Assembly (NCBI GenBank): GCA_958496175.1
Contig: OY292275.1
Span: 31,349,001-31,413,000, forward strand
From: Sisyra terminalis
Taxonomy: Eukaryota; Arthropoda; Insecta; Neuroptera; Sisyridae
Reading direction: 5' to 3'
Length of the DNA stretch: 64,000 nt
The notes under the pieces were generated by a model that was not told where the DNA came from, made no database searches, and saw only the letters and a program-made list of their open reading frames with translations. Position numbers and translations under genes: made by a program. Numbering within the stretch: position 1 is the first letter of the stretch; each line of letters opens with the position of its first letter. Positions 35,849 through 46,900 of the stretch are shown here, piece after piece.

Positions 35849-37510
35849 TCACTCCATTTTAACAATAGAATTGGATGTCACTAACGGTGATTCAATTTTG
35901 ATTGAGGGTTCAAATGGTGTTATTGGGGATGAGGCTGAAGCGGGCGATGGTAATCCGGCACTACCACTGCTCGTCGCCGGCTCATACCTTGCGTGTGTTC
36001 TCATGTGCCGCGTTATCATATCGCGGCGGCAAGCCGCGTACGGACATTGCGGACATTTGTACGGCTTTTCTCCTGTGTGCGTCCTCTGATGCGTTGACAA
36101 ATGATCCGATCGCGAAAATACTTGTCCACAAACTCTACACGTGTAGGGCTTAACACCAGTATGAAGTCGCATATGCCGCGTTAACATATCACTTCTAGCA
36201 AACGAACGTTGACACACTTCACACAAATACGCTTTTGCACCCGCGTCACTCCCACTTTGACGGCTTTTATGCCGTGACGCCATATGTTTAGCTAATCGGT
36301 CATGCAAACTAAACATTTGACCACACACTGGACATACATATGCAACGTCAGAACCAGGCGGCATTTCTTCAACTACCGGTGATACTTCTAAATTGTATCG
36401 CGAAGCCACTGATTCTTTTGTCGTAGGGCTGGCAACGTCACCTTTCACAACCGGAACAGAAACAGCACCACGTGGAGGTAAAAATCCAGTAGGCAACAGT
36501 TGCAACGGAGAAGGTAAAATACTTTCCATACTAGCAGAAGACGTGACTTTTTCTCTGTATTTTCCTTTCATCGATAAGTCTAACGGAGAGTCTTGAGGAC
36601 TTGACAAATTCGACTCCAATTTCCATTTCATTGGTTGAAGCCACATTGATGGATACTGCATTTTTCCTGGCGGTGGTGTACCCTCTACTTTCCATTTTGG
36701 CGATTGTATCCATGTCGAAGGATATTGAGATTTTCCTGGTGAAGATGCATTTTGTGATTCAAACCACAAAGGAAGATCAGAATCTGAATGACTTCTTCGA
36801 CGGAAAATGTCGGGCAGGTACTTTGTGTGTAGGTAATGTTCAAAACTATAAGGTGGAGCAGGTGTTGGAGATGACGGAGATGCAGGAAAAAATCTATCGT
36901 ATGGATGGGAAGGAAGTGGTTGATGGCCTAGACCGGCTTGACAATGAATGCAAGTACAGGACGAGATTCGTGTAGTTGATAATGGTGGCGGACTATCACT
37001 GATTTCATCTTCTTTAATTCGTAATGGACTAAAACTTATTCGCGGCGAGTCTGTAGAACTATGAGGTGATTTGTTACTAGATCCTGCTGGACTGAAAACG
37101 TCTTCCACTTCTTCTTCTTCTGATATAGCAGAATAAGGGTATCGTTCACGATCAGAGTTTTCTAATCGGAATACTTCGCCTTGTTGGGGCGGCATTTCGC
37201 GGCTTCTTTCACCTGACATGTGTTTAGGAGCCTTTATCGTGCAGTCATCTTTGATATTAGAGTTATGTATGTTATTGTTGAGACTATGTACATTGTTATT
37301 CAATGAACGAGGAATCGAGGATATTTGACGATGAATGATCGCACTTCCAACTTGTCCTGTGAGTTTGTCCAACACTTGACTGAGTCGCTTTCGTTTTCTT
37401 TGTTTCGTGACTGGGCGATTGTGATTTGTGACTAGCGGGTGATTATTGTTATGAATTTTAACTTCATGATGTTGAGGAGTGGTTTCAAGTGTTGTCTCAG
37501 CCATAGTCAT
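35849..37510 (-). CDS. klu: C2H2 zinc-finger transcription factor, klumpfuss/EGR-WT1-like
   Basis: A 553-residue nuclear DNA-binding protein. Four C2H2 fingers lie near the C-terminus: ZF1 C393/C396/H409/H414 (H-x4-H spacing), a 15-residue spacer, then ZF2 C430/C433/H446/H450, ZF3 C458/C461/H474/H478 and ZF4 C486/C489/H502/H506 with TGVKPY and TGEKPY linkers. Helix residues (-1,2,3,6) are R-D-M-R in ZF2 and ZF4 and R-D-H-T in ZF3; the latter is the EGR/WT1 middle-finger code for TGG. N-terminal features: basic KQRKRKR (36-42, probable NLS), acidic EEEEVED (131-137), a CtBP-type PLDLS (309-313), and a tandem 20-residue repeat (258-277 and 281-300). IKIE (537-540) and the terminal VKME are SUMO-type sites. 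The stop TAG at 37568-37570 is in frame upstream. Met1 has weaker context than Met3 (37502-37504, A at -3, G at +4), so either may start. The klu name rests on remembered finger pattern; other EGR/WT1-like insect factors remain possible. Confidence 0.93.
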   Translation of the reverse strand: MTMAETTLETTPQHHEVKIHNNNHPLVTNHNRPVTKQRKRKRLSQVLDKLTGQVGSAIIHRQISSIPRSLNNNVHSLNNNIHNSNIKDDCTIKAPKHMSGERSREMPPQQGEVFRLENSDRERYPYSAISEEEEVEDVFSPAGSSNKSPHSSTDSPRISFSPLRIKEDEISDSPPPLSTTRISSCTCIHCQAGLGHQPLPSHPYDRFFPASPSSPTPAPPYSFEHYLHTKYLPDIFRRRSHSDSDLPLWFESQNASSPGKSQYPSTWIQSPKWKVEGTPPPGKMQYPSMWLQPMKWKLESNLSSPQDSPLDLSMKGKYREKVTSSASMESILPSPLQLLPTGFLPPRGAVSVPVVKGDVASPTTKESVASRYNLEVSPVVEEMPPGSDVAYVCPVCGQMFSLHDRLAKHMASRHKSRQSGSDAGAKAYLCEVCQRSFARSDMLTRHMRLHTGVKPYTCRVCGQVFSRSDHLSTHQRTHTGEKPYKCPQCPYAACRRDMITRHMRTHARYEPATSSGSAGLPSPASASSPITPFEPSIKIESPLVTSNSIVKME

Positions 37511-37689
37511 TAGCGCAAAGCGGCTAAGGGCCGCGGACCTATACTTGGCTGAGCCACTGAGGGCGATCTACTAATCGCGCAGACACCACTGCGCATACTT
37601 ATACTCAATTACCAGTAGAATTTTTGGCAAATTGACTATAATATTCAATCAATCGCTGTTCGATTCTTAAGGAACGTCTGATGATTTCT
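37511..37689 (-). other. 5' UTR part of the zinc-finger coding exon
   Basis: Between the splice acceptor and the ATG, 179 bases on the minus strand. The frame of the CDS is closed by a TAG at 37568-37570, so no upstream exon can extend the protein through this acceptor. The part nearest the ATG is GC-rich (GGTCCGCGGCCCTTAGCCGC). Confidence 0.65.
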
Positions 37690-37715
37690 CTGAAACAAGA
37701 AGAAAAAGAAAAATT
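37690..37715 (-). promoter_or_regulatory. splice acceptor of the zinc-finger gene
   Basis: On the minus strand the sequence reads TTTTTCTTTTTCTTCTTGTTTCAG and then AGAAATC: a 20-plus-base pyrimidine tract followed by CAG, with the AG at 37690-37691. An ATTAAT string just upstream could serve as a branch region. This marks the 3' end of an intron interrupting the 5' UTR. Confidence 0.7.
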
Positions 37716-39036
37716 AATTTATATACAGCGGCAGAAAATAAAATTAGTTACATTCTTCATATGTATAATTTTGAATTGTTTCTATTATTTCAAAATAACT
37801 GTAAAGAAAACGTTTTTGTGCAACTAGAACATGTGGAAATATAAATAAATATGGTATGAAAAAAGCGTTTGGTTATATGGTAAAAGTAAGAAGAAAACTC
37901 TTGTTTCATACATATATGTGGTTTCATTTCGAGGAATCTTCTTGTATCGGTTGCCACTCCCCAGCCTGAACCAAAGGCTGTTGTCCGAGGCTGATATAAA
38001 AACTGGCATCGCGTAACAAAAACTTCCACGCGATCGTGCGTGGTTTCCTTCCCACCCAAAACATATTAAATGCAATTACCTTTTCTTTTCTTCTTACTCC
38101 TCAACTATTATCACTACGTCCTCTAAAATCAGTTTTATGAGGAGACGCCAAATGATATTTCTAGACTAATATATCATCCGTTCATAAATTTCTAGTAAAT
38201 TGTCTAAGAATTTTTACTGTTTATTCTAACAAAATATTTTTATGTAATTGCCAATTTTTTACACTGATTGTTTGAACACTAGTATCTTACGTGGCCATTG
38301 TATAGTTGTTTCGCGCATCTTTTAAAAAATAAAGTTTAAATCAACTTTTGACTGTACTATTATTTAAATTTTAACGGTCATTAAAAAAATTGTTGATAAT
38401 TACTACAAATATAATTTGCTCTAAATTTTCATGTCTTCTCCAAAGCGTTTTCTTCTGTTTACAATACAGAAGTGATATTGCATGTGTAAGTTACTTATTT
38501 AAATGAAACCTGTTTGCTCAATTACATCGAACAGCTGAAAAGCATCAGATCTACTTTTGAATAACAGTGAATTTAAAGAAAAAAAAAAATATTGCCAAGC
38601 GTGATATTTTTAAATAAATAATGTTCGTTTAATTATCGCATATGCCTAAATCACAATAGACGAAATCGAAGAATGTCGAAAATTATAAAATAAATCAAAG
38701 AAAGAAATCATAAAAAATATTGGTGCATTTTGAGAACATATTTGGCACGCGCAACTTTGGAAACTTTAAAATTGGAACATTACATTAAATTAAAATGGTA
38801 TGATGATAGTGACTGAGTATGAAGGGAGGATAATATTGCAAACATCTGATAATAACTGCAATAATAAGATATGCATAGTGTCATCGTATTATTACACATT
38901 GTTCTTAGTAGTCGTGAAAAAGAATGTAATAATTTCATAGCAGGATAATTTTGTCGGCTGCTGTTGCAATAGAAGCGAAGAACATTTTCTAATAGTAAAA
39001 TGACTGCGGCAATTTTCCATATACTAGTCGCATAGT
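37716..39036. other. probable 5' intron and upstream region of the zinc-finger gene
   Basis: No coding region is supported. A possible minus-strand donor AAAAG|GTAATT lies at about 38074-38083, preceded by purine-rich sequence, which could end a 5' non-coding exon. The segment 37915-38050 is GC-richer (minus frames of 83 and 89 codons overlap there in different frames, so neither is convincing). Confidence 0.35.
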
Positions 39037-39310
39037 CTATACGTTCTGCATAGTGCATAAGACTGCACACGTGGTGCAGTGCAGTGGGGGTGGTGGTTGA
39101 TAAACGGGGGCGGGTGATGACAACACGTGTCTGCAGTGTGTATACTGCACTGCGGTTGGGTGTCCAATGCACCACCGCCGTCGGTCAATGAGCCCGCACA
39201 TAGTAAACGTCGTAGGCCCGTCGCTACGAACGATGGCGATGAGGCCCGCCAGCCTTCTCCATACGCGGCTATAGGTCGCGGGGGAGTCTAGCCTGCACTG
39301 CGCATCCATA
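39037..39310 (-). promoter_or_regulatory. GC-rich island, candidate promoter or first exon of the zinc-finger gene
   Basis: This is the most GC-rich non-coding block in the window. It contains two CACGTG E-boxes (39068-39073 and 39124-39129), a GC box GGGGGCGGG (39106-39114), a CCAAT (about 39173-39177) and several copies of TGCAGTG/CACTGCA. It lies 1.35-1.6 kb upstream of the splice acceptor on the gene's strand. A minus frame of 90 codons runs through it (39037-39309), but composition explains this and no domain is seen. It may be a promoter with a non-coding first exon, or a separate enhancer; no donor site decides the matter. Confidence 0.4.
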
Positions 39311-40148
39311 CTTTAAAAACATTCTTATTTATTTTATAATACAACACAGTGAATTCCTCGTGAATCACTAACAAATAATTTGAATCGTAAAAATCTCTTC
39401 CCACATATGAATTATTAACCACAACCACGATCAATGCCTACGTCACTATTTCTTACACTTAACGATTGTAATCCTGGTCTTTATAAAATAATTTCATCTC
39501 GAATAATTTGAAGCTCTTTCCTTATTATTTTATTCAGATTATTTGGATTTTAATAACAGTTTTAACACACTGGTTAAATTTTTCAATAGTAAAGTAAGGA
39601 GAGGCTAATATGAAAAGGCTTCATCTGTTCAATTTCATTGTCATTCGTGATTGAGAAAATCTCTCGTGCACAAATGTTTTTATTTTTTCTACATACGCAG
39701 CATCTCATCGTAGATCGTAGATCAATCGTAGATCTTGTTCAATTAGTATCTTATCTCAAGATAAAAACTTCAATAGCTCAATCGAAGTAGTAATTAAAGT
39801 TAGAATTTTCCAGAAAAAAAGATAACTATTATTCGTTAATATGTAATATTTTTAATTTAACGATCAAATTACAAACAACAATGCCGCTTATTGTAGTCAC
39901 TTGCTTTACTCATGCATGGTAGTGTTTTTGAATTGTGTCAAATGTCAAACTAATCAAGTGTAATAATTCATTCGGTTAGTTAAAATCGTTTCAACATATA
40001 TTTTCACTTCTACTTAACTGCAAACTTTTGTTTAAAATTTAAGAAAAATAAAAAAGTAATGTTTTTAATCTTATGTTGGACACAGATGGGTGATTATTTT
40101 ACCTTGCTCCTATTTTGTCTGTCACTATGTTATTTGTCAAGGAACTAA
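39311..40148. other. AT-rich intergenic DNA upstream of the zinc-finger gene
   Basis: No gene recognised. The short string ATCGTAGATC recurs in tandem near 39708-39738 (three overlapping CGTAGATC units). Confidence 0.45.
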
Positions 40149-40470
40149 TTTGATAAATCGGTTATTATCATAGGGTGTCATAAGGTTTTGGACTAAAAAA
40201 AATTCAAATCAAATTTTCTTCTTAATGATTTATATTTACTTTCTGTACAACGTTTCGTCGCCTTTCGGGACTTTATCAACTACTCAATCATGTATCATTA
40301 AAAGACTTAACTAAGACAATAATCACTTTTAATGATATATGATTGAGTATTTCAAAAAGTCCCGAAAGGTGACGAAACGTTGTACAAAAATTAAATATAA
40401 ATCATTACGAAGAAAATTTAATTTGATTTTTTTTGGTCTAAACCCTATGATAATAACCAATTTAACAAAC
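40149..40470. mobile_element. second foldback MITE, ~150-base arms
   Basis: The left arm (about 40149-40304) and right arm (about 40326-40470) are imperfect reverse complements around a 21-base loop. Shared blocks from the outside in: GGTTATTATCATAGGGT, AATTTTCTTC, AATGATTTATATTTA, GTACAACGTTTCGTC, CCTTTCGGGACTTT and TATCATTAAAAG. The left arm has an extra ~10 bases after ATAGGGT. Unrelated in sequence to the foldback element at 20698-20982. No coding capacity. Confidence 0.85.
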
Positions 40471-40900
40471 AATGGACGTTATTCAAATCTACTTTAATAA
40501 TTATTTTGGTGGAAAATTAGGAAAATTATTTTTTGTATCTATACATAAGCTCAATTACCAACAAATTTGTTTAATTAAATTGTAGCTTTTTTGTCAATGC
40601 AATAAATGAATATCATAGAAAATATTATTGCTATGTAATACCATTAGATATTTACAAAAATTCTACTTCGAAATATTCATAAAGCAAATAAAAAAATGTT
40701 CGATCTTTCTTTGAAATGAATATTGGAAATAAGAATTATTTCTTTAGATTTTTGATCAACATGGCTTGTAGTTATTTGTTCGCCTTTTTTGTAAAAAAAT
40801 ACTTTGAGAGAATGAATCATCACTCTTTTCTTCTTGAATTCTGCTCTTCTATTAAGTCTGCAGTTTGTGGTATCTAGCATCAAAAATTTAACTTATAAGT

Positions 40901-41040
40901 CAGTGGTTCTTAACCTGGGTTCAATCGAACCCCAGAGCTTCGGTGAGTCAGTCTCGCGGGCTCGGCGGGTTTTTAATGATTTTGTTCATTTTTATTAGTC
41001 AAATAGTGACCAAAGATAGTGAAACTGACTAGAAAAGGCT
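40901..41040 (+). mobile_element. hAT element 5' end fragment
   Basis: CAGTGGTTCTTAACCTGGG at 40901 is a standard hAT terminus, followed by a subterminal palindrome GGGTTCAATCGAACCCC and GGTGAGTCAGTCTCGCGGGC. Its 3' end and an 8-base duplication of TTATAAGT were not found, so the element is truncated; the inner limit is approximate. Confidence 0.6.
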
Positions 41041-43620
41041 ATTTTTCTAAAACTTTTGTTGTCTTTTATCGTCGCTTATTGTTAAGGCTTGTAGCGACTA
41101 TTAATAAACAACCGTAAATCGAGAAATATTTAGAAATTGCTCTCAGTACCTACTAGTTTTGCAGTGGTCACCAAGACAACTTGGTCATCAGTAGACTTTA
41201 GATTGAACTTATATTCGTATCAATTATATAAAAAAAACGGTGTGTGTACTAATGTATGCGCGTGAGAAGTTACATTTATTTAAGATATGATAAAATTTTA
41301 ACTACAATTTTTAATGTCAATATAATAGGCAAATGTATGTATGGCAGCAAAGACAGAATGTAAACACTTAAAAGCCAAGTTTTAATAAAATAATCATTTT
41401 TCGATTCACATTATTCACATTCATCCTATCTTTGATCAAATTCCATAGGTTCTGAAATCCTGTACTGACAGTTATAGAGGTTATAACATTGTTTTGAATA
41501 TTGCGCGAAACGGTTACGGTTGACTTGACTAAGTTTTTTAGTAGTACCAAATCGCTTCCAAAAATCAGATTTCGTCCGCTTGAAGTTTCTTGCTAACCGT
41601 TTACGAGCAACTTGCTACTATAGCGTCAGAGCATCATTTTATTAAAAATTCAGTCTCATTATTTATCCATAACATCGCTAAAGAAGTATAACTTCAAAAA
41701 CGACTCATTTAGCTTAGCAGATTAAATCTTACAAACAATAAGTCAGAACTAAGGGCCCACATTAAGCATCCAACTTTCTAAGGGTATATTTATTTAGTAA
41801 CTAAAAATTTAAAATAAATTGTTAATTTTTTTTCAATTAAAAACGGTAGAAAAATGACGGTAAAATATCGGCATTAAAATATTAGTTTATTAGTGCCTAG
41901 TCTAGTGTCTAGTCTGTACTGGTTAAATTAAGTAGGTAATATCATGAATATTAGAATTTCAATTGAAATGGTTAGAAAAGCTATATGATTTCATTTTGCT
42001 AAAAATAAGCAGATTATTTTGTTGGTAGTTTCTTCAATCCAAATCATTCATGCTATAGAAATAAAAAAAAATGGTCATGTAAAGTGGAGAAAGAATACGG
42101 TGCAATAAGAAAAGTATTTATATTATAAGAGATTATAAACTTGTTGAGTGTTGTGTTAGTCGCATTATACGAAATGACAGTGCTGACTTAATCAAAGAGA
42201 TCTGTATTGCATCGAAGTGAAAGATAATGGGAATCAAATGGAAGAATCGAAGATTAATGGGCACAGTTTTCGTAGATTAAAGTTGTGTCGAAGAGATGGC
42301 TGCTTTTCGAGATCATACAGTAAACTCATTATGTGTAACAGAATTTGCTATCGCGTTATAAAAAGAGCATAATGTTTTCAGTAAATTGTCACCATAATAC
42401 ATATAGACGCACACATACATAAGTGGCAGGCGGCCAGCCGTGTATTAATGAACTATAAATCACGTCGAACAAAGGCACGGGTACTGATCACGTATGGAAA
42501 CATTGATGTTTTCATTTAGTGTAATGCGTGGCAAATAAAAACTATGATGCATAAAATTAAAACTAACCGCGTTCTCAGTCACATTGAATTTTATTTTTTT
42601 ATGTACGCGCACGTCTTGTTTACAACACATGCACACATCTACCGTCAGCACCCCTTTAACAGTTACACCTATTTTTATTGCCGTTGATGTCAAAGCTTCA
42701 TTTAACTTAATACAGATTAAATACGCCAAACAACAACTAAGCGACATACTACTATTCCTCTTTCCTAAAATATCAAGCAATTCAAAGAATACGCTCGCCT
42801 TAAATGTAACAAAATGCAGAGTTCCAACTATTTCGAATTCATATGTTCCTTACATTGATGAATGAAAAATTTAAACTATAATGAACACTGTGATTCAATT
42901 AAAAAAATCTTTAAATCTGTCTCAATTTTGCCAAAGAAGATTGATAGCCAACAAGTTTCATGTGCTAAAATCTGATTAGATGTAAAAAGTTGATTAATTA
43001 AGCAATCAAGAGTCTATTCAAAAACACCGCAAGCCAATGAATCTTTCTTTACCTTCAAAGCTTTAATTTTTAAACAAAATAAAAAATCCCATAAATATTC
43101 GACGTTTTTTTTTTGCAACGCATATTTGTCAATTAGTGTTATTCTGAAGAAAAGAATACGTAACTATGTGTTGTTTGTTATTATTTTAAACTTTCCTAAT
43201 GTTTTACGTGATGTTTTCAAAGCTTCAACTAATTATGTATGTTTAAATGTAAGCCAAACCACATTAATAATTGTCATTTATACTCCTTAATAAAATGAGT
43301 AAATAAATAATGCAATAGCAGGGTGACTACAAAGATACAAAAAAATAATTTTAAATTTCCTTGATAAGTCCAGATTTCTCATTTATTATGTTTTTCCATA
43401 TCATATCTTGAAATTCTTATTTGTATACTCCACATATTTGAAGTTTTGATAAATGTATTGTATTGTATCAAATCAGAATTGTGCAACGAAAAAAATTTCA
43501 TTAGTATTTTTGAAATATAAAATATTGTTGCATGCCTAATATTTAAATGTATGTGTGTATATGCTTTGTATCTGACGTCCTGCTGTATGCTCACCGAACC
43601 ATGAAAATAAATAAAGGAGG
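41041..43620. other. AT-rich intergenic DNA with one repeat copy
   Basis: Contains the dispersed repeat copy at 41231-41280 (see 6341-6391). The segment 42410-42870 is less AT-biased, with open frames on both strands (42460-42780 minus, 42584-42865 plus); neither shows a domain, and mutual overlap argues against coding. It could hold regulatory sequence of the zinc-finger gene. Confidence 0.4.
41231..41280 (+). repeat. dispersed repeat, copy 2 (partner at 6341-6391)
   Basis: Poly-A, CGGTGTGTGTAC, then TAATGTATGCGCGTGAGAAG and TTACATTTATT; same order and orientation as the copy at 6341. Confidence 0.6.
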
Positions 43621-43621
43621 A

Positions 43622-43768
43622 GCGATCAAGCACAATGAGATAAAAGATGTACTAGATGCTTCTTTGAGGATTTTTGATTTAAGAGAAAAAAGTAGACAAA
43701 TAAAATTTTGGCAGAATGTGCTCGAGATGGAAGAATCTGAAGTTCGAACAATCGAGATGCATGTCTGA
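43622..43768 (+). pseudogene. unknown protein-like remnant, possibly TE-derived
   Basis: The last 48 codons of the frame ending at a TGA (43766-43768) have a charged, soluble-protein mix (HNEIKDVLDASLRIFDLREK, then IKFWQNVLEMEESEVRTIEM) unlike the surrounding AT-driven frames. I do not recognise the family. It is followed directly by a segment with LTR-like features, so a retrotransposon origin is possible. Confidence 0.3.
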
Positions 43769-43769
43769 G

Positions 43770-43996
43770 TCAGTATAAAATAGGTTAACCGCTTGTGAAT
43801 AAATGACTTAACAAACAGTTATAGTTGGTGAAACAATCAGTTGTAAGCAGCTAGTCATTTAGTTATAAATTGGTTACACTGATAAAGAAATAAATAAACG
43901 ATTGTGTAGTAAAATAAATTTGTTATTGTTGTCTATCCAGAAAAACAAATCCAAACCAACCCGTCAAATATAAATAAAAGGTAAAACCGTAACAAT
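43770..43996 (+). mobile_element. possible LTR or TE 3' region
   Basis: After the frame above come GTTAACCGCTTGTGAATAAA, AGTTATAGTTGGTGAAAC, AATAAATAAACGATTGTG, TTGTTATTGTTGTCTATCC, and the end AAAGGTAAAACCGTAACA. AATAAA followed by a T-rich stretch and an ACA end is LTR-like, but no TG start or target duplication can be fixed. Confidence 0.25.
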
Positions 43997-46900
43997 ATTT
44001 ATCTCTCAAAATAATGATTACACAGTAAACTTGTTCAACGATATCGGTGAAAAATTGTATGAAAAAATGGTAAAAAATTACCTTTTTCCTTATTTACCGA
44101 TATCTTAGCGAGTAATTATTATTTGGTGTACAAAAAAACACTAAATTGAAGACGAAAAAATCGAGAAATAGACTTAATGACGAAGTATCTATAAAATAAT
44201 GAGAAAAAATGGTTAGTTAGATTTTATAAAAACTATTGTATTTGTCCTCATGGTAAAATTTTGACCTAATTTTTCCATCACATGTATTAATTAGTAGAAT
44301 GGGTTCCAAAAATACCATTGGTTAAGAAATTTATATACATGTAATATAACCGGTCTTGTCATCAGGATAATTCCTATATTTTTCAACCGATCTTTATCAA
44401 ACTTTCGTTCACTTATTCTTTGGAAGATTACCTTAAATTATTTTAAATATAAACAAAATCAGATCACTAATTTATAAATGGTAGTCGTTTAAAATTTAGA
44501 AAATTATAAAAATTTTTTTTGATGATTTTATTTAGAAATTACTATCGACTTATAAGAGATAGCATATTTATGAAAAATTAGCCAAATGACGCTTCTTTAT
44601 TTTTTAAAATTTTTTGCACTTTTGAAAGTTGTCAGTTTCCCTAGCGGGAAAATAAAAACTATTAGTTAAAATTACTTGATAACAAGTTCCACGTTGGAAA
44701 TAAATATGGGACATATAAGAAAGTTTATTGGAATGTATATTTAAAATGTCACAATTAAATAGCCAGATATATTTTTTAATTCCCTGATATTTCCAGATTG
44801 AATTAAATTCCTTGGTGATTTCAGGTTTTCCGAGTCTATATTCATCCTAAATAAAGAATAGTTATTTTATAAACCATTTTGAACTTTTTAGAATAATTAA
44901 ATTTTTTATGTGAATCATTTGTAAAATTAAATAAATATTAAAATAAAATATAACTAGATATGAAAAAATATTCATTTTCACTTACATGAAACTAACATTA
45001 GTGTTTATAACGTAAGAAATTCCAAAGAAATAAAATGAATTTATATTTTTAACAAGTATTAGTCAAAATAAAAAAAAATTGAGAATTCAATTTCTGCTAT
45101 TTAATAGTAAACGAGTTTTTCAATTCATTTTATAAGTAAAAGCTGTACGCATTTAATCCATAGTTAAAAGGAAAAATTTACACAAAGTAACTCTTCCTTT
45201 GTATAATGCATGATTATTAGATCTAGATTTTCTTTGCACAATCGACAAATGATTTGTACCTCGCACGTGAGCCACATTATTAATATGATTGAAGAATAGA
45301 ATTAATGTTTCTTTAAAACATTATCATGGTACAAGTCTAGAAATTAAATCATATTGAAGCCAAAGTAAAGTCATTAATCAGTAATTTGATTAAGATAAAA
45401 TACTACAGTGCAGACTTACTTTTTAATTAAGAAACACGTAATAAAAATTGCTTACATCGCTACATTTTCTTAAATAAATTTGAAATTCTAGTCATAAATG
45501 GTGCATTAGAATGATTTAAACTGTTCAAACAATTCATACAAATTACATTTTATTATACAGATATAATGTTTCGAAGGCGTATTTTTCAGGAATTCGTAAT
45601 TTTAATTTAAGATTACTGGTTCGCTTTTTTGTCAAAGCAAGTTTAACTTCTTCGTGTTTATACAACTAAAAAAAAATAATTTGAGGAGGATAAATAAAAA
45701 GTAGTTATTATATAGTTTGACATGTGAACGAACGGGCAACGAAATACGAAAAAAAAGTTAACGTGTAGTTGTGGATGCATATAGTCGTAGTAGATATCAA
45801 TAATTTTAAGTTTGTTGCACATTTGATCATTATAATGCGTCGCAGGCGTACGTGTAAAAAAGTAGTCGCAAAATATAATAATGGTCGATCTACCGAAGGC
45901 AGCTGTATGTTCACTATAATTACCCATTGCACATACACATCATGATAATGACTGTTTCCAAAGCATATATAAAGTAAACTGAAACCTGAACGAAGAAGTG
46001 AAGGATAATCAGGAAAATTGTCCGTATGCTTGTATCAATAAAGTTTGCACTGTATTTGTTGCATATACGTATAGATATGTGTTTCTCGTTGTCATTCGAA
46101 CAGTTTTCAGTGTCAATCGAAAGACAAACGTTAACATATTAAAAACCTTGTTACAGTCTACATTTTCCTACACAAATGCATTGAGAATGGGATTCACATA
46201 CGCATACTTCCATCTCCACCTAACAATTGACAACAAAGTGACACAACGCGTTTCTTTTGTGTGAAGAAAGAAATATTTTATTTCCTCTAATGATATTTAA
46301 GTAAAAGAAGCGCGATGAACAAGAAATTCAAAAACATTATCAGTTCGTCCTTAAAATAATTGCCTTCAGAATTAGAAAACATATAAATAAGAATAATATG
46401 CTATTCCCATATAAAATACTCTGACAAGTTGACTTTTAAAATATTTCAAACGTTCTACTATTCCTACACACATTATTATATCTTTGGCACCTCCTACAAA
46501 TCTTTTAATAGTTCTCGAGGGCATTAAAATAACATAAATTCAACTATTTTGTGACACTGATGTAAAATAACCATTCGATTTTTGTCTTATTTGCACTCAG
46601 GCCTACATTATTGTACTTAACAATATTATCAGCGTAGGATCAATTTTGAAAGTCATTTATTTTAACATTTCGTCGAATAGACAATCGAACACACAATTAA
46701 AAGCTTAACGTTTAAGTCTTGATTATTTTGAAAATATTTTTACGAACCTCATCAGATAATTCTTTTTGTAATTAATCCGTGACAACGACATCATACATAT
46801 TAAGTAAAAAATAATAATTGTAGAACCTTTAAGCAATTAATATTATTATGTACTCTACATAAATTTAAATTTTCAAATTGAAAATCAATATAAAATTCTA

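Noticed and set aside
36601..36975. 124-codon plus-strand frame inside the zinc-finger gene
   Set aside because: It is the antisense shadow of the real coding sequence on the minus strand.
37790..38075. Minus-strand frames of 89 and 83 codons in the putative intron
   Set aside because: They overlap in two frames and neither shows a protein family or conserved-looking composition throughout.
38780..39309. Two overlapping minus-strand frames of 131 and 90 codons
   Set aside because: Different frames over the same GC-rich island, with no domain; composition explains the lack of stops. Kept as a possible promoter or non-coding exon instead.
42460..42865. Overlapping frames on opposite strands (106 and 93 codons)
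   Set aside because: No domain in either and they exclude one another; better treated as non-coding DNA of lower AT bias.
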